A stretch of 64,000 nt of DNA from Bacteroidaceae bacterium (GTDB lineage Bacteria > Bacteroidota > Bacteroidia > Bacteroidales > Bacteroidaceae): assembly GCA_017560125.1 (NCBI GenBank), contig JAFYOS010000028.1:1-64000 (forward strand). Reading direction: 5' to 3'. Positions within the stretch are counted from its first letter, which is position 1; each line of letters begins with the position of its first letter. The notes beneath the pieces are model-generated. The model saw only the letters and a program-made list of their open reading frames with translations, did no database searches and had not been told where the DNA came from. The position numbers were made by a program, and so were the translations under genes. This document shows, piece by piece, positions 46,016-54,506 of this stretch.

Positions 46016-46894
46016 CTATACGGTTGCCGCCAAAGCCTTGTTTGAGCGGAATTCCGAGAGGGAATGACCTGTGTGACGCTTGAAATATCTGTTCAGGTAC
46101 GATTGGTCGGGGAAGTGGTACTCGCCTACAAGTTCCTGGAATGTCTTGTGGGTGTACATGAGTGCTACTTGTAGCTCCACTATGGTGTAGTGGTCTATGA
46201 TGCTCTTGGCGCTTTGTCCGCTTGCGCGCTGGCATATCGAGTTCAGATTGCGGGTGGATACATCGAGCTTGTCGGCATAGAACTGCACCGAGCGCTCTTC
46301 TCTGAAATGTCGTGTAATAAGGTCTTTGAATTGTAGGAACTGCTTCTCCTTGTCCTCTATGCCCATATCCTTTTTAGCCTGCTCGGCCGACGCTGTGGCC
46401 TGTGCATGCTGGGTGTAGAGCAGCAGGGCGTTGGCCGACAGTATGATGTTCTTGCGGCAATATTCCGTGTCGGGATCAAGGCATACAAGCTCGTCCTCTA
46501 TTATATCCACCTGTTTGAAAATGTTTGCAAGGAAGGCCTGCTCGTTGGCGGTGCCTTTGCCCTTGAAGGGGTGTCCCTCTATGGCCTGCATGGTTTCGGG
46601 GGTGAATGAGCAACGTGCTGCCAACCATATATCCTCGGATACTCCAAGGAAACGTGTCGAAAAATCGCTTGTTATGTCGTGTACGGTGATGTTGTATCCG
46701 GTGGGGCATACGGCTATGCAGCCCGGTGTGAAGCGGAAACGGTAACCGTTTATTGTTATCAGTGCTTCGCCACTCTGGCACCAGAAAAATGTGGCAAATT
46801 GAAGCTTGTATGTGTGTTGTACGAACTTCTGTAGCGCCGAGGTGGTTGTCGAGAAGCCTTGTCTCGATAGTTTTTCGAAGTAGTGATTGTTCAT
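46016..46894 (-). CDS. AraC-family transcriptional regulator
   Basis: 292 residues. The N-terminal ~150 residues form a cupin-like sensing domain (FFWCQSGEALITINGYRFRFTPGCIAVCPTGYNI). A linker with helices (~165-190) leads to the AraC DNA-binding domain, two helix-turn-helix motifs: FYADKLDVSTRNLNSICQRASGQSAKSIIDHYTIVE and ELVGEYHFPDQSYLNRYFKRHTGHSLSEFR. Cytoplasmic activator or repressor; ligand and targets are unknown. It follows the small membrane protein gene by 44 bases, with its own terminator. Confidence 0.92.
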   Translation of the reverse strand: MNNHYFEKLSRQGFSTTTSALQKFVQHTYKLQFATFFWCQSGEALITINGYRFRFTPGCIAVCPTGYNITVHDITSDFSTRFLGVSEDIWLAARCSFTPETMQAIEGHPFKGKGTANEQAFLANIFKQVDIIEDELVCLDPDTEYCRKNIILSANALLLYTQHAQATASAEQAKKDMGIEDKEKQFLQFKDLITRHFREERSVQFYADKLDVSTRNLNSICQRASGQSAKSIIDHYTIVELQVALMYTHKTFQELVGEYHFPDQSYLNRYFKRHTGHSLSEFRSNKALAATV

Positions 46895-46938
46895 ATTCCG
46901 TGTCTTTGTTGTCTGTGTCTATCGGGTGGGTGCGCCTG

Positions 46939-47517
46939 TTATTGTTGCAACATCTCCCTGCGCGCTCTTCTCTTCTCGCGCTTTCTTTTTATTATATCCT
47001 TTACCCTTTTTACTCCGTAGAGCGAGAAATATATAAGGTATGTCGCTCCCCAGAATACAATGGCACAGCAGAGCATTGTGAGTATCGACAATTCCCCGTC
47101 GGGGTGTTTGGGGGTGACATTTTTCAGATAGTTCATGTATAGGAGGTAAAAACCGATGGCGGTCACAGCATTGAGTATTGTAAGGGCAATGGCTATCACC
47201 TTGCCTCTTCTGCTGCCTGTCATGGGGTAGAGCGAGAAGTATTGCAGTCCCGATTTTTTATCTATTTTTGTGAAGTATAGCAACCAAGGGAGCAACAGCA
47301 GCGCATATGTAACGCAGAGCGCTGTTACAAGCACTGTGTTCACTTGCAGAATATCGAATTCCGTGGGGGTTAGAATAAACTGAACGGCCTTGTGGGTTGC
47401 TTCGAAATGGAATGCGGCCGACATGAGGGTGATGAATAGCAGGCTGACTGTTGTCAATCCTACAACCTTTACTGCTTTGATTGCTTTCATATCCCGGTGG
47501 TTTTTATAGTTGTCCAT
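46939..47517 (-). CDS. Four-helix membrane protein, unknown function
   Basis: 192 residues if started at 47517, or 183 from the ATG at 47490 (MKAIKAVKVV), which I find equally plausible. Four hydrophobic segments (~18-38, ~60-82, ~105-128, ~145-167) are followed by a strongly basic C-terminal tail (VKRVKDIIKRKREKRRARREMLQQ) that should stay in the cytoplasm. I do not recognise the family. Its start is only 13 to 40 bases beyond the 3' end of ssrA, leaving little room for a promoter, so it may be read through from ssrA. The AraC gene follows. Confidence 0.72.
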   Translation of the reverse strand: MDNYKNHRDMKAIKAVKVVGLTTVSLLFITLMSAAFHFEATHKAVQFILTPTEFDILQVNTVLVTALCVTYALLLLPWLLYFTKIDKKSGLQYFSLYPMTGSRRGKVIAIALTILNAVTAIGFYLLYMNYLKNVTPKHPDGELSILTMLCCAIVFWGATYLIYFSLYGVKRVKDIIKRKREKRRARREMLQQ

Positions 47518-47530
47518 CGGGAGCTACCAG

Positions 47531-47928
47531 TGGTGGAGCTGGAGGGAGTCGAACCCTCGTCCAAACGAGGAAACAATATGCTTTCTACACGCTTAGCATC
47601 CGGTTGGGTTTTCGAGTACAAGCAAGACCGGCGCCACCCACTTGTACCTTATCCTCTAAAAAATTCGCCACGACAGCGAGGCCTGCCATAACTAGTCCCG
47701 AGTTTACTGCACCACCTTGTCGGATTGCTTCGGAACAACTGCGTCCGGGTGATGTCTCGTTCCAACACCTGGTGTCGGAATAAAGCTAATCTACTATACT
47801 TCGATTAAGCAGCGAGAGCATAATTATTTTCGCCAGATAATTTTTGTCCGCCGAGATTATAGTGCCGACTGACGACGCACTGCGTGCTTACATACCTTTT
47901 CTGCCCGCTGTCAAAACCAAACAGCCCC
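47531..47928 (-). ncRNA. ssrA: Transfer-messenger RNA (tmRNA)
   Basis: 398 bases. The 5' end GGGGCTGTTTTGGTTTTGACAG and the 3' end CGAGGGTTCGACTCCCTCCAGCTCCACCA, abbreviated here to its T arm CGAGGGTTCGACTCCCT and terminal CCA at 47531, pair as the tRNA-like domain. The tag frame is at 47806-47835 and reads Gly-Glu-Asn-Asn-Tyr-Ala-Leu-Ala-Ala followed by TAA. This tag is typical of the Porphyromonas/Prevotella side of Bacteroidota. The RNA rescues stalled ribosomes and tags their products for proteolysis together with SmpB. Confidence 0.97.
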
Positions 47929-47960
47929 AAAAAATGTAGTCCCCCACATGGAGGACTACA
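47929..47960 (-). terminator. Terminator of rny
   Basis: An 8-bp perfect stem TGTAGTCC/GGACTACA followed by six T on the minus strand. The T run ends exactly where mature tmRNA begins. Confidence 0.75.
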
Positions 47961-47962
47961 AA
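47931..47962 (-). promoter_or_regulatory. Promoter of ssrA, overlapping the rny terminator
   Basis: On the minus strand: TTTG at 47962-47959, 20-base spacer, TACATTTT at 47938-47931 (7 of 8 match), placing transcription at or next to the mature 5' end (47928). Confidence 0.65.
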
Positions 47963-48019
47963 GTTCTTATATTTTGTTCAAAAATGCAAGTGTTTTTTGC
48001 TTTTTTGTACTAAAAATTA

Positions 48020-49564
48020 CTATCGTGCGTAGTTCACGGCGCGTGTTTCGCGTATTACGGTAATCTTCACCTGGCCGGGATAGGTCATTTCGTCCTGGAT
48101 CTTCTTGGCAATTTCGCCCGAGAGAAGCTCGGTCTGTTTGTCGTCTATCTTGTCGGCACCAACGATTACGCGAAGCTCGCGACCAGCCTGGATTGCGTAT
48201 GTCTTTGTAACGCCGGGGTATGACATTGCAAGCTGCTCAAGGTCGTGCAGACGCTTGATGTATGCCTCCACAATCTCGCGACGTGCGCCGGGACGTGCAC
48301 CCGAAATGGCGTCGCACACCTGTACGATGGGGGCGATGAGGCTGTTCATCTCTATTTCGTCGTGGTGGGCACCGATGGCGTTGCAGATGTCGGGTTTCTC
48401 CTTGAATTTCTCGGCAATCTTCATACCATACTCTGCGTGCGGCAATTCGGTCTCCTCGTCGGGCACCTTGCCTATATCGTGCAACAGACCGGCGCGTTTT
48501 GCCTTCTTGGGGTTCAAGCCGAGCTCGGCTGCCATCACTGCACAGAGATTTGCTGTCTCGCGTGCGTGCTGCAACAGGTTCTGTCCGTATGAAGAACGGT
48601 ATTTCATCTTACCTATGATGCGTATAAGCTCGGGGTGAAGACCGTGTATTCCAAGGTCGATGGTTGTGCGCTTACCGGTTTCGATAATCTCCTCCTCAAT
48701 CTGTTTTTTCACCTTGGCTACCACCTCCTCGATGCGGGCGGGGTGTATGCGGCCGTCGGCTACAAGCTGGTGCAATGCAAGGCGTGCTATCTCGCGGCGA
48801 ACGGGGTCGAAGGCGCTCAATACGATTGCCTCGGGGGTGTCGTCAACGACAATCTCCACGCCGGTGGCTGCCTCGAGAGCGCGTATGTTACGTCCTTCGC
48901 GACCGATGATGCGGCCCTTCATTTCGTCGCTGTCGATGTGGAACACGGTTACCGAGTTCTCTATCGCAGTTTCGGTTGCCACGCGCTGGATTGTTTGTAT
49001 AACTATCTTCTTGGCCTCTTTGGTGGCTGTGAGCTTTGCGTCGTCCATTATGTCGTTTATGTACGATGCAGCCTGTGTCTTAGCCTCCTCCTTCAGCGAC
49101 TCGACGAGTGTGTTTCTTGCCTCCTCGGCCGATAGTCCGCTGATGGCTTCGAGCTTCTCGCGCTCTTGTGCGTGGAGCTTGTCGAGCTCCTCTTTCTTGC
49201 GCTCGATGTTGGCCAACTGTATATCTACGTTCTCTTTGTACTTCTCGATTTCTGCTTTGCGGCGCTGCAACTCCTCGTTGCGCTGGTTCACATGAAGCTC
49301 GCGCTGTTTGATGTGGTTCTCGGCCTGCTGCAATTTGTGGTTGCGCTGCGAAACCTCTTTTTCAAGTTCTGCCTTCTTGTTCAAGAACTTCTCTTTTACT
49401 TCGAGCAACTTGTTCTTCTTCATTACTTCAGCCTCTTTGGCTGCATCCTCGAGAATACGGTTGTATTTCTTTTTAAGACCATATCGGAATATCATAAACT
49501 GTACTACGCAGCCTACAAGTATGGCTATCAGTGCAGTTATGATTACCAGTGTGATTGTATTCAT
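48020..49564 (-). CDS. rny: Ribonuclease Y
   Basis: 514 residues from the ATG at 49564 ([23 protein letters not shown]); the longer open frame runs into the upstream gap. One N-terminal membrane helix (~4-25), a long coiled coil (~30-190), a KH RNA-binding domain (~200-270, with [31 protein letters not shown]), and an HD nuclease domain (~330-425) with [11 protein letters not shown] and the metal-binding His-Asp pair. RNase Y starts mRNA decay at the membrane. It is downstream of zapA and separated from it by a terminator-like hairpin. Confidence 0.96.
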   Translation of the reverse strand: MNTITLVIITALIAILVGCVVQFMIFRYGLKKKYNRILEDAAKEAEVMKKNKLLEVKEKFLNKKAELEKEVSQRNHKLQQAENHIKQRELHVNQRNEELQRRKAEIEKYKENVDIQLANIERKKEELDKLHAQEREKLEAISGLSAEEARNTLVESLKEEAKTQAASYINDIMDDAKLTATKEAKKIVIQTIQRVATETAIENSVTVFHIDSDEMKGRIIGREGRNIRALEAATGVEIVVDDTPEAIVLSAFDPVRREIARLALHQLVADGRIHPARIEEVVAKVKKQIEEEIIETGKRTTIDLGIHGLHPELIRIIGKMKYRSSYGQNLLQHARETANLCAVMAAELGLNPKKAKRAGLLHDIGKVPDEETELPHAEYGMKIAEKFKEKPDICNAIGAHHDEIEMNSLIAPIVQVCDAISGARPGARREIVEAYIKRLHDLEQLAMSYPGVTKTYAIQAGRELRVIVGADKIDDKQTELLSGEIAKKIQDEMTYPGQVKITVIRETRAVNYAR

Positions 49565-49600
49565 AATGTTTTTATATGTTTTGTTAATATTATGTTGTTT

Positions 49601-49659
49601 CAAAAAATAAAAAACGCACATCTGTCGTCCTCGAATGTTCTTGGACGATAGGCGTGCGT
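49601..49659 (-). terminator. Terminator after zapA
   Basis: Outer stem ACGCAC/GTGCGT and inner stem TCGTCC/GGACGA with a small internal loop, followed on the minus strand by GTTTTTTATTTTTTG. Confidence 0.75.
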
Positions 49660-49682
49660 GAATATGTCAGTAACGCTGGCTG

Positions 49683-49973
49683 TTACTTCTCTAATGTGTC
49701 GTCAATCTGTTTCGTAAGTTCCAATAGGCGCTCGGATATTCGTGACGTGCCCGAAAGATTGGTATCTTTCATGCGTCTGAACGCAATATCTATTGCTACC
49801 ATTGCCATTAACTTCTCATCGCTTTCCGATGCGAAACGCTCTTTGTATTTAAGCAGTTTGTCGTTTATCAGACGGGCTGCTTGTCGGTAATATGGTTCCT
49901 CGCTGCGTCTTACAACCAGCGGGTATGATATGCCGTTAACCATTAAATTTATTCCAACGTATTCCTCTTCCAT
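49683..49973 (-). CDS. zapA: Cell division protein ZapA
   Basis: 96 residues. The N-terminus (VGINLMVNGISYPLVVRRSEEPYYRQAARLINDKLLKYKERF) is the ZapA fold, followed by the long C-terminal helix MAMVAIDIAFRRMKDTN...LLELTKQIDDTLEK. ZapA bundles FtsZ filaments at the division site. The coiled-coil gene lies 18 bases upstream and rny downstream, the usual Bacteroidota order. Confidence 0.92.
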   Translation of the reverse strand: MEEEYVGINLMVNGISYPLVVRRSEEPYYRQAARLINDKLLKYKERFASESDEKLMAMVAIDIAFRRMKDTNLSGTSRISERLLELTKQIDDTLEK

Positions 49974-49991
49974 TGCTTTGTATTCCTTTGG

Positions 49992-50291
49992 TTATTGTCT
50001 TTTTATAAGTGAATCAATGCACTGGTCGATTTCACGCACAAGCCTGTTTATGTGCTCTTTGGCATTGTCGGCCTCTTCGTAGCTGAGGCTTATCATTCTG
50101 GCCTGCTTCAGATTGGCATATGTTTGTTCGAGTTCGTTGTAACGTGCCTGTAGCTCCATTAAAGATTTTTCTTTTTCGGCAACCTGCTCGGATAGTTCCT
50201 TGTTGAGTTTTTTTTGCTCCTCATATCTATCCAAGAGTGTCTGCAATTTCTCTTCGAATTGAGTCAGTATCTGTTTTTCGTTCTCGTACAT
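49992..50291 (-). CDS. Coiled-coil protein encoded next to zapA
   Basis: 99 residues, almost entirely heptad-patterned helix (QILTQFEEKLQTLLDRYEEQKKLNKELSEQVAEKEKSLMELQARYNELEQTY, shortened here to its start QILTQFEEKLQTLLDRYEEQ), with a second helix HINRLVREIDQCIDSLIKRQ. No signal peptide. Its size, coiled coil and fixed place just before zapA suggest a ZapB-like division partner; this is inference from context. It has a strong promoter and is co-transcribed with zapA. Confidence 0.8.
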   Translation of the reverse strand: MYENEKQILTQFEEKLQTLLDRYEEQKKLNKELSEQVAEKEKSLMELQARYNELEQTYANLKQARMISLSYEEADNAKEHINRLVREIDQCIDSLIKRQ

Positions 50292-50309
50292 AATACATCA
50301 ATCATTTTA

Positions 50310-50339
50310 CAAATATATATGTAATTTGGGAGAATCAAA
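50310..50339 (-). promoter_or_regulatory. Promoter of the coiled-coil/zapA operon
   Basis: Minus-strand TTTG at 50339-50336, 18-base spacer, TATATTTG at 50317-50310. Confidence 0.65.
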
Positions 50340-50407
50340 AAAAAAAGAGCTTTTTTTGGTTTCAATACGCTTCAATTTGTCTTGTGGAGGGCTTTTCGGG
50401 CGTTACA

Positions 50408-50448
50408 TAATGAAAAATCCCGGCCACAAATGGTTTGCAGCCGGGATT
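50408..50448 (-). terminator. Terminator after the S46 peptidase gene
   Basis: A 9-bp stem AATCCCGGC/GCCGGGATT with TTTTCATTATG following on the minus strand. Confidence 0.75.
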
Positions 50449-50465
50449 GTCGTTGGGTTGTTTCC

Positions 50466-52607
50466 TTATTTTACAATAGTCATTTCGTCTATCAGGCGTT
50501 TGCAGTTGCCGAACTTCTCTACAATGAAGAGCACGTATCTGATATCTACGTTTATGCAACGCTGCTTGATGTTGTCAAAGTTTATGTCACCACTGAGCGA
50601 CTCCCAGTTGCCGTCGAATGCAAGGCCTATGAGCTCGCCACGTGAGTTGAGCACGCCACTACCGCTGTTTCCACCGGTGATGTCGTTGGTGGTGAGGAAT
50701 GCAACGGGCATCTCGCCGTCGGGCATGGCATAGTCGCCATACTCCTTCTTCTCGTAGAGCTCCTTGAGGCGTGCGGGTACTATGAACTCGCTGCTGTTGG
50801 GGTTCTCCTTCTGCATTACACCCTTCAGTGTGGTGTAGTGGTTGTATGTTACACCATCCTTGGGCTCATACGATTTCACTGTGCCGTATGTGAGGCGCAT
50901 GGTCGAGTTCGCGTCGGGTGCCATGGGGTCGTTGCCCGCCTTCTGCATCAATCCCTTCAGGTAGGTTTTGTGCAAGGGGTTCATTCTCTTGGCAAATTCG
51001 CTGTTTTTCTTCGACAGCTCTCGCTGAGATGCGATTATCGCCGAACGCAGCTTGTATGCGGGGTCGCTCTCGAGCTTTTTCAGTGTAGGCTTCTTTAGGA
51101 ATTTGTTCAGGTTTTTCTCGTTGGCAAGGATTGAATTGTCGTAAACCTCGTCGATGTATTTGCTCAGCTTGCCTTTGTATTTTTTCTCAACCTCGTTGAG
51201 ATATGCATCGCGCTCCTCGGGCTTGGTGAGCTCGAAGTAGAGGGGGAGTACTTCCTTGGCTATGCGGCGGTCGATGCTGTGAACGTAGTCACGGTCGTGC
51301 AGCGATGCGTAAATGGATTTCATGCGCTCGTTTATCTTCTCGGGGGCGTCGAAGAGGTTCTTGTTGCCGTCCGAGAGGTTGCGCGCGAAGAATTCCACGT
51401 TGCCTACGAGCTCGCCGGTGAGCGTTGTAAGGTACTGTGTGCGGTTCATCTCCTCTACACATGCGTTGATCTTCTCAACCACATTCTCGTAATCGCTGTT
51501 GCCGATGCTTTTTGCCCAAGCCTTGAAGCCGGCCTCCTCCTGCAACTTGGTTTCAATAACCTTGTTGTCGATGATGGCCTTGTTCATGCCTATCGAGTTT
51601 TTCCAGTAGTTGCTTATGCGGGCGAGCTTGCTGGCATATTTTATGTTTGTATCCTCGCTCTTCTCCATCTCCTCGCGGATGACCTTCAGGCTCAGGTCGC
51701 GCATGGCGATGCGGGGTTCGTTCTTGTGGTACATGCGCTGTTTTACCTCGTCGGCTGTGAGGTATCGCGATGTGCTTCCGGGGAAGCCCATTATCATGGC
51801 ATAGTCGCCGTAGCTGAATCCCTCGAGCGATATTTTCAGATGCTTGGGTGTCTTCAAGGGCACATTGTCTTTGCTGTATGCAGCGGGGTTGCCATTCTTG
51901 TCGCCGTAGATGCGGAACATCGAGAAGTCGCCTGTGTGACGGGGCCACATCCAGTTGTCGGTCTCGCCACCGAATTTACCGATAGCAAAGGGGGGTGTTC
52001 CTACAAGGCGCACGTCGGTATATCTCTTATAATATACAAGGTAGTACTTGTTGGCCTCGAAGTAGGGGAGCAACTGGGGGTGCATGTACTCCTTGCCCTC
52101 GATGTTGTCGGCGTCGAAGAGTTCCTTACCAATCTTGGCGAGCTCGTTGCGGTTGAATGACTGCTCCTCGCTTATTTTGCCGTTTGCGATGCGGGCGTTA
52201 ATCTCGTCGGTGACGTCGGTTATCTTCACTACGAATGTGAAGCCGATGCCGTTGCAGGGGAGCTCCTCTTCGTTGCTCTGGCTCCAAAAGCCATTTTGCA
52301 GGTAGTTGTGCTCTACGGTGCTCAGCTGCTGTATGAAGCCGAAACCACAGTGGTGGTTGGTTACTACAAGGCCGTTGGGCGATATCACTTCGCCGGTGCA
52401 ACCGCCGCCGAATATACCGATGGCGTCTTTCAACGAGGGCGCGTCGGGCGAATATATCTCGTCGGCTGAAATCTGTAGGCCGAGCTTGCGCATGTTGTCC
52501 TCGAGGTTCTGCTGGCGCATCAACTGAAGCAACCACATGCCTTTATCGGCGAAAATGGGGGTTGTTGCGAGCACTGTCAATAGCAGTGCTAATGATAATT
52601 TCTTCAT
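50466..52607 (-). CDS. dpp7: S46-family dipeptidyl-peptidase, DPP7 type
   Basis: 713 residues, typical of family S46. Signal peptide ends at IFAD, residue ~20. The catalytic residues are visible: TNHHCG with His85, ETDNWMWPRHTGDF with the Asp, and GGNSGS with Ser648, the same number as in Porphyromonas gingivalis DPP7. Eighteen residues after the Ser, at 666, is Gly (FDGNW), where DPP11 has Arg; by known structures this favours hydrophobic P1 residues (DPP7) over acidic ones (DPP11). It would release dipeptides from peptides in the periplasm to feed amino-acid fermentation. It is the last gene of a four-gene minus-strand run. Confidence 0.93.
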   Translation of the reverse strand: MKKLSLALLLTVLATTPIFADKGMWLLQLMRQQNLEDNMRKLGLQISADEIYSPDAPSLKDAIGIFGGGCTGEVISPNGLVVTNHHCGFGFIQQLSTVEHNYLQNGFWSQSNEEELPCNGIGFTFVVKITDVTDEINARIANGKISEEQSFNRNELAKIGKELFDADNIEGKEYMHPQLLPYFEANKYYLVYYKRYTDVRLVGTPPFAIGKFGGETDNWMWPRHTGDFSMFRIYGDKNGNPAAYSKDNVPLKTPKHLKISLEGFSYGDYAMIMGFPGSTSRYLTADEVKQRMYHKNEPRIAMRDLSLKVIREEMEKSEDTNIKYASKLARISNYWKNSIGMNKAIIDNKVIETKLQEEAGFKAWAKSIGNSDYENVVEKINACVEEMNRTQYLTTLTGELVGNVEFFARNLSDGNKNLFDAPEKINERMKSIYASLHDRDYVHSIDRRIAKEVLPLYFELTKPEERDAYLNEVEKKYKGKLSKYIDEVYDNSILANEKNLNKFLKKPTLKKLESDPAYKLRSAIIASQRELSKKNSEFAKRMNPLHKTYLKGLMQKAGNDPMAPDANSTMRLTYGTVKSYEPKDGVTYNHYTTLKGVMQKENPNSSEFIVPARLKELYEKKEYGDYAMPDGEMPVAFLTTNDITGGNSGSGVLNSRGELIGLAFDGNWESLSGDINFDNIKQRCINVDIRYVLFIVEKFGNCKRLIDEMTIVK

Positions 52608-52630
52608 AGTCTGTTATTTATATTGTTCTG

Positions 52631-53371
52631 TTATTTCAAAATATCGTATTTCATCAGCTTCAATTTGTGTAGGAAGTAGCAGACCGACACTTTCAGCACG
52701 CCGCATCCGTATATTATGCTGTTCTTTATTTTTATGGACGACGCCTCGGGGAAATACTTTGTGGGGCAGGTAATCTCCGCTATTTCGTATCCCTTGTCGC
52801 ATATCTGTGCTATCACCTGGTTGTCGAACACAAAATTGTCCGAGCATTTCTCGTAGTCGATGCTTCTGAGCACTTCGGCCGAGAAGGCTCTGTAGCCTGT
52901 GTGGTACTCGGCCAGGTGGTTGTTCATCAACAGGTTTTGGAAGAATGTGAGGAATCTGTTGCTTATGTATTTATATAGCGGCATGCCACCTTTCAGCGCG
53001 CCCTTGCCCAATATTCTGGAGCCAAACACCACCGAATATACGCCATTGGCTATCAGGTAGGCCATGGAGTGGAGTAGTTTGGGGGTGTACTGATAGTCGG
53101 GATGTAACATGATGACTATATCCGAGCCCAAGCTCAGCGCCTTGTTGTAGCAGCTTTTTTGGTTGCCGCCGTAGCCCTTGTTCTTGTCGTGCGATATAAT
53201 GTGCTTTATGCCAAGCTCCTGGGCTATTTTTATGGTGGAATCGGTGCTCTTGTCATCGACAAGTACCACATGATCCACTATATCGAAAGGAATCTCGTCG
53301 AATGTCTTTTTCAGGGTGCTCTCTGCGTTGTATGCAGGCAGTACTACTGTTACGACCTTATTGTTTATCAT
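52631..53371 (-). CDS. GT2-family glycosyltransferase (polyprenyl-phosphate sugar synthase type)
   Basis: 246 residues. GT-A fold motifs: VVLPAYNAESTL (~9-20), VDDKSTDST (~38-46), and MLHPDYQYTP (~93-102), the variant DxD region found in many Bacteroidota relatives of DPM1/ArnC. Late in the protein, YHTGYRAFSAEVL and the C-terminal hydrophobic stretch fit the group. It likely transfers a sugar to a lipid carrier at the cytoplasmic face. Its start overlaps the end of the upstream membrane protein gene by 14 bases, so translation is coupled and the two likely work together. Confidence 0.88.
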   Translation of the reverse strand: MINNKVVTVVLPAYNAESTLKKTFDEIPFDIVDHVVLVDDKSTDSTIKIAQELGIKHIISHDKNKGYGGNQKSCYNKALSLGSDIVIMLHPDYQYTPKLLHSMAYLIANGVYSVVFGSRILGKGALKGGMPLYKYISNRFLTFFQNLLMNNHLAEYHTGYRAFSAEVLRSIDYEKCSDNFVFDNQVIAQICDKGYEIAEITCPTKYFPEASSIKIKNSIIYGCGVLKVSVCYFLHKLKLMKYDILK

Positions 53372-54485
53372 ATTCTTTTTGTGCTAATAGTTCAATTATA
53401 AACGGAATGCAGAAAATATAATACGATATATCTGCTCCGCCACGCAAATATGCATCGATGCCGATGTCTGCTATTGCGTAGAATATATGGTAGGTGATAA
53501 TTGCAAAAAACATTATTATGCTCAGAAAAACGGTGTCCGTTCTCTTTTTGAGCAGCAAGGGCAGTATGAATGCCAGTGCCACGAATGCCACAATGTGAGC
53601 GAATGGCAATATGGCGTCGCCTTGCACCACGAACGGGTTGTAGCGCAGGAACAGCTCGGGTGCAGCCACAAAAAAGGGCAGGAACGTAAATGCAAATGCC
53701 AGCAGGAAGCACAGGCTCCACTTGAGCAGTCGTCCAAATGCTATCTCGCCCGAAACAAGTGCATTCATTCCCCATAGTATCAGCGGTATTGCAAATACGT
53801 TTCTGGTCGAGAAAATGATGCCTCCAAGCAGGGCATATCCATAGAAGCGCGCAGTGCTGTATTTATGCAGGTTTTTCAGTCCCGAATAGTAGAAGACGAA
53901 TATTATGGTGTTCAGTAGTATGGTGCTACGTGTGGCAATTTCGTAGTATGTGGTGACCGACAGCATGGTCATCAGCATGATGAATGTATATTGCTCCTGT
54001 TTCAGTTGCCTTCTCTTTATGTACATGAAGGTGAGCCACGCCGCCGCCACTCCGAGCCATCCAATCTCCTGTATCAGGTAGAACGGGTAGGCTATAAGGA
54101 AATATACGGGCATGGGGCCGGGGTAGTTACCGCCGGGGCTGTGTGCGGCGTATGGGTATGCGCCGTTGTGAACCGAATCCCAGAAAATCTGTATCATTTC
54201 CCATCTATCTACCCTTATCGACTCCACTGGAATGTAGTTGAACAGGATGGCGCTTGTAATTGTGATGCCGCACATGAGCACGTACCACACCTTTTCGGGC
54301 AGGGCAAGGTGGCGTTTGCCACAGAGCCATACGGGCAGACAGCATGCTGCAGCGTAGGCCAATGTGCATACAGTGGCAACGGGCAACGACAGTCTGTATG
54401 AATATTTAAAAACAAATACGCTGTTTATAATTATCCATATGGCTATAGCTGTCGCTTTTTTGTATGTTAGTGACTGTTTGCCCAT
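53358..54485 (-). CDS. Polytopic membrane protein, GT-C glycosyltransferase-like
   Basis: 375 residues, about ten hydrophobic helices. A periplasmic-loop segment ESIRVDRWEMIQIFWDSVHNGAYPY (~88-112) with an Asp in the expected place resembles GT-C enzymes that take sugars from polyprenyl-phosphate donors. The coupled downstream GT2 gene would make such a donor. No closer family is recognised. UDG-like gene 21 bases upstream. The GT-C assignment is inference from topology, the acidic loop and the partner gene. Confidence 0.7.
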   Translation of the reverse strand: MGKQSLTYKKATAIAIWIIINSVFVFKYSYRLSLPVATVCTLAYAAACCLPVWLCGKRHLALPEKVWYVLMCGITITSAILFNYIPVESIRVDRWEMIQIFWDSVHNGAYPYAAHSPGGNYPGPMPVYFLIAYPFYLIQEIGWLGVAAAWLTFMYIKRRQLKQEQYTFIMLMTMLSVTTYYEIATRSTILLNTIIFVFYYSGLKNLHKYSTARFYGYALLGGIIFSTRNVFAIPLILWGMNALVSGEIAFGRLLKWSLCFLLAFAFTFLPFFVAAPELFLRYNPFVVQGDAILPFAHIVAFVALAFILPLLLKKRTDTVFLSIIMFFAIITYHIFYAIADIGIDAYLRGGADISYYIFCIPFIIELLAQKEYDKQ

Positions 54486-54506
54486 TGTGCTGTTCTATTT
54501 TCTTTG

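Noticed and set aside
47481-47783. Small plus-strand frames over the tmRNA
   Set aside because: They are opposite the conserved tRNA-like and pseudoknot parts of ssrA and have no coding features.
49565-49682. 6S RNA between zapA and rny
   Set aside because: The gap is only 118 bases and is explained by a terminator hairpin; 6S RNA needs about 180-200 bases with a long bulged stem.
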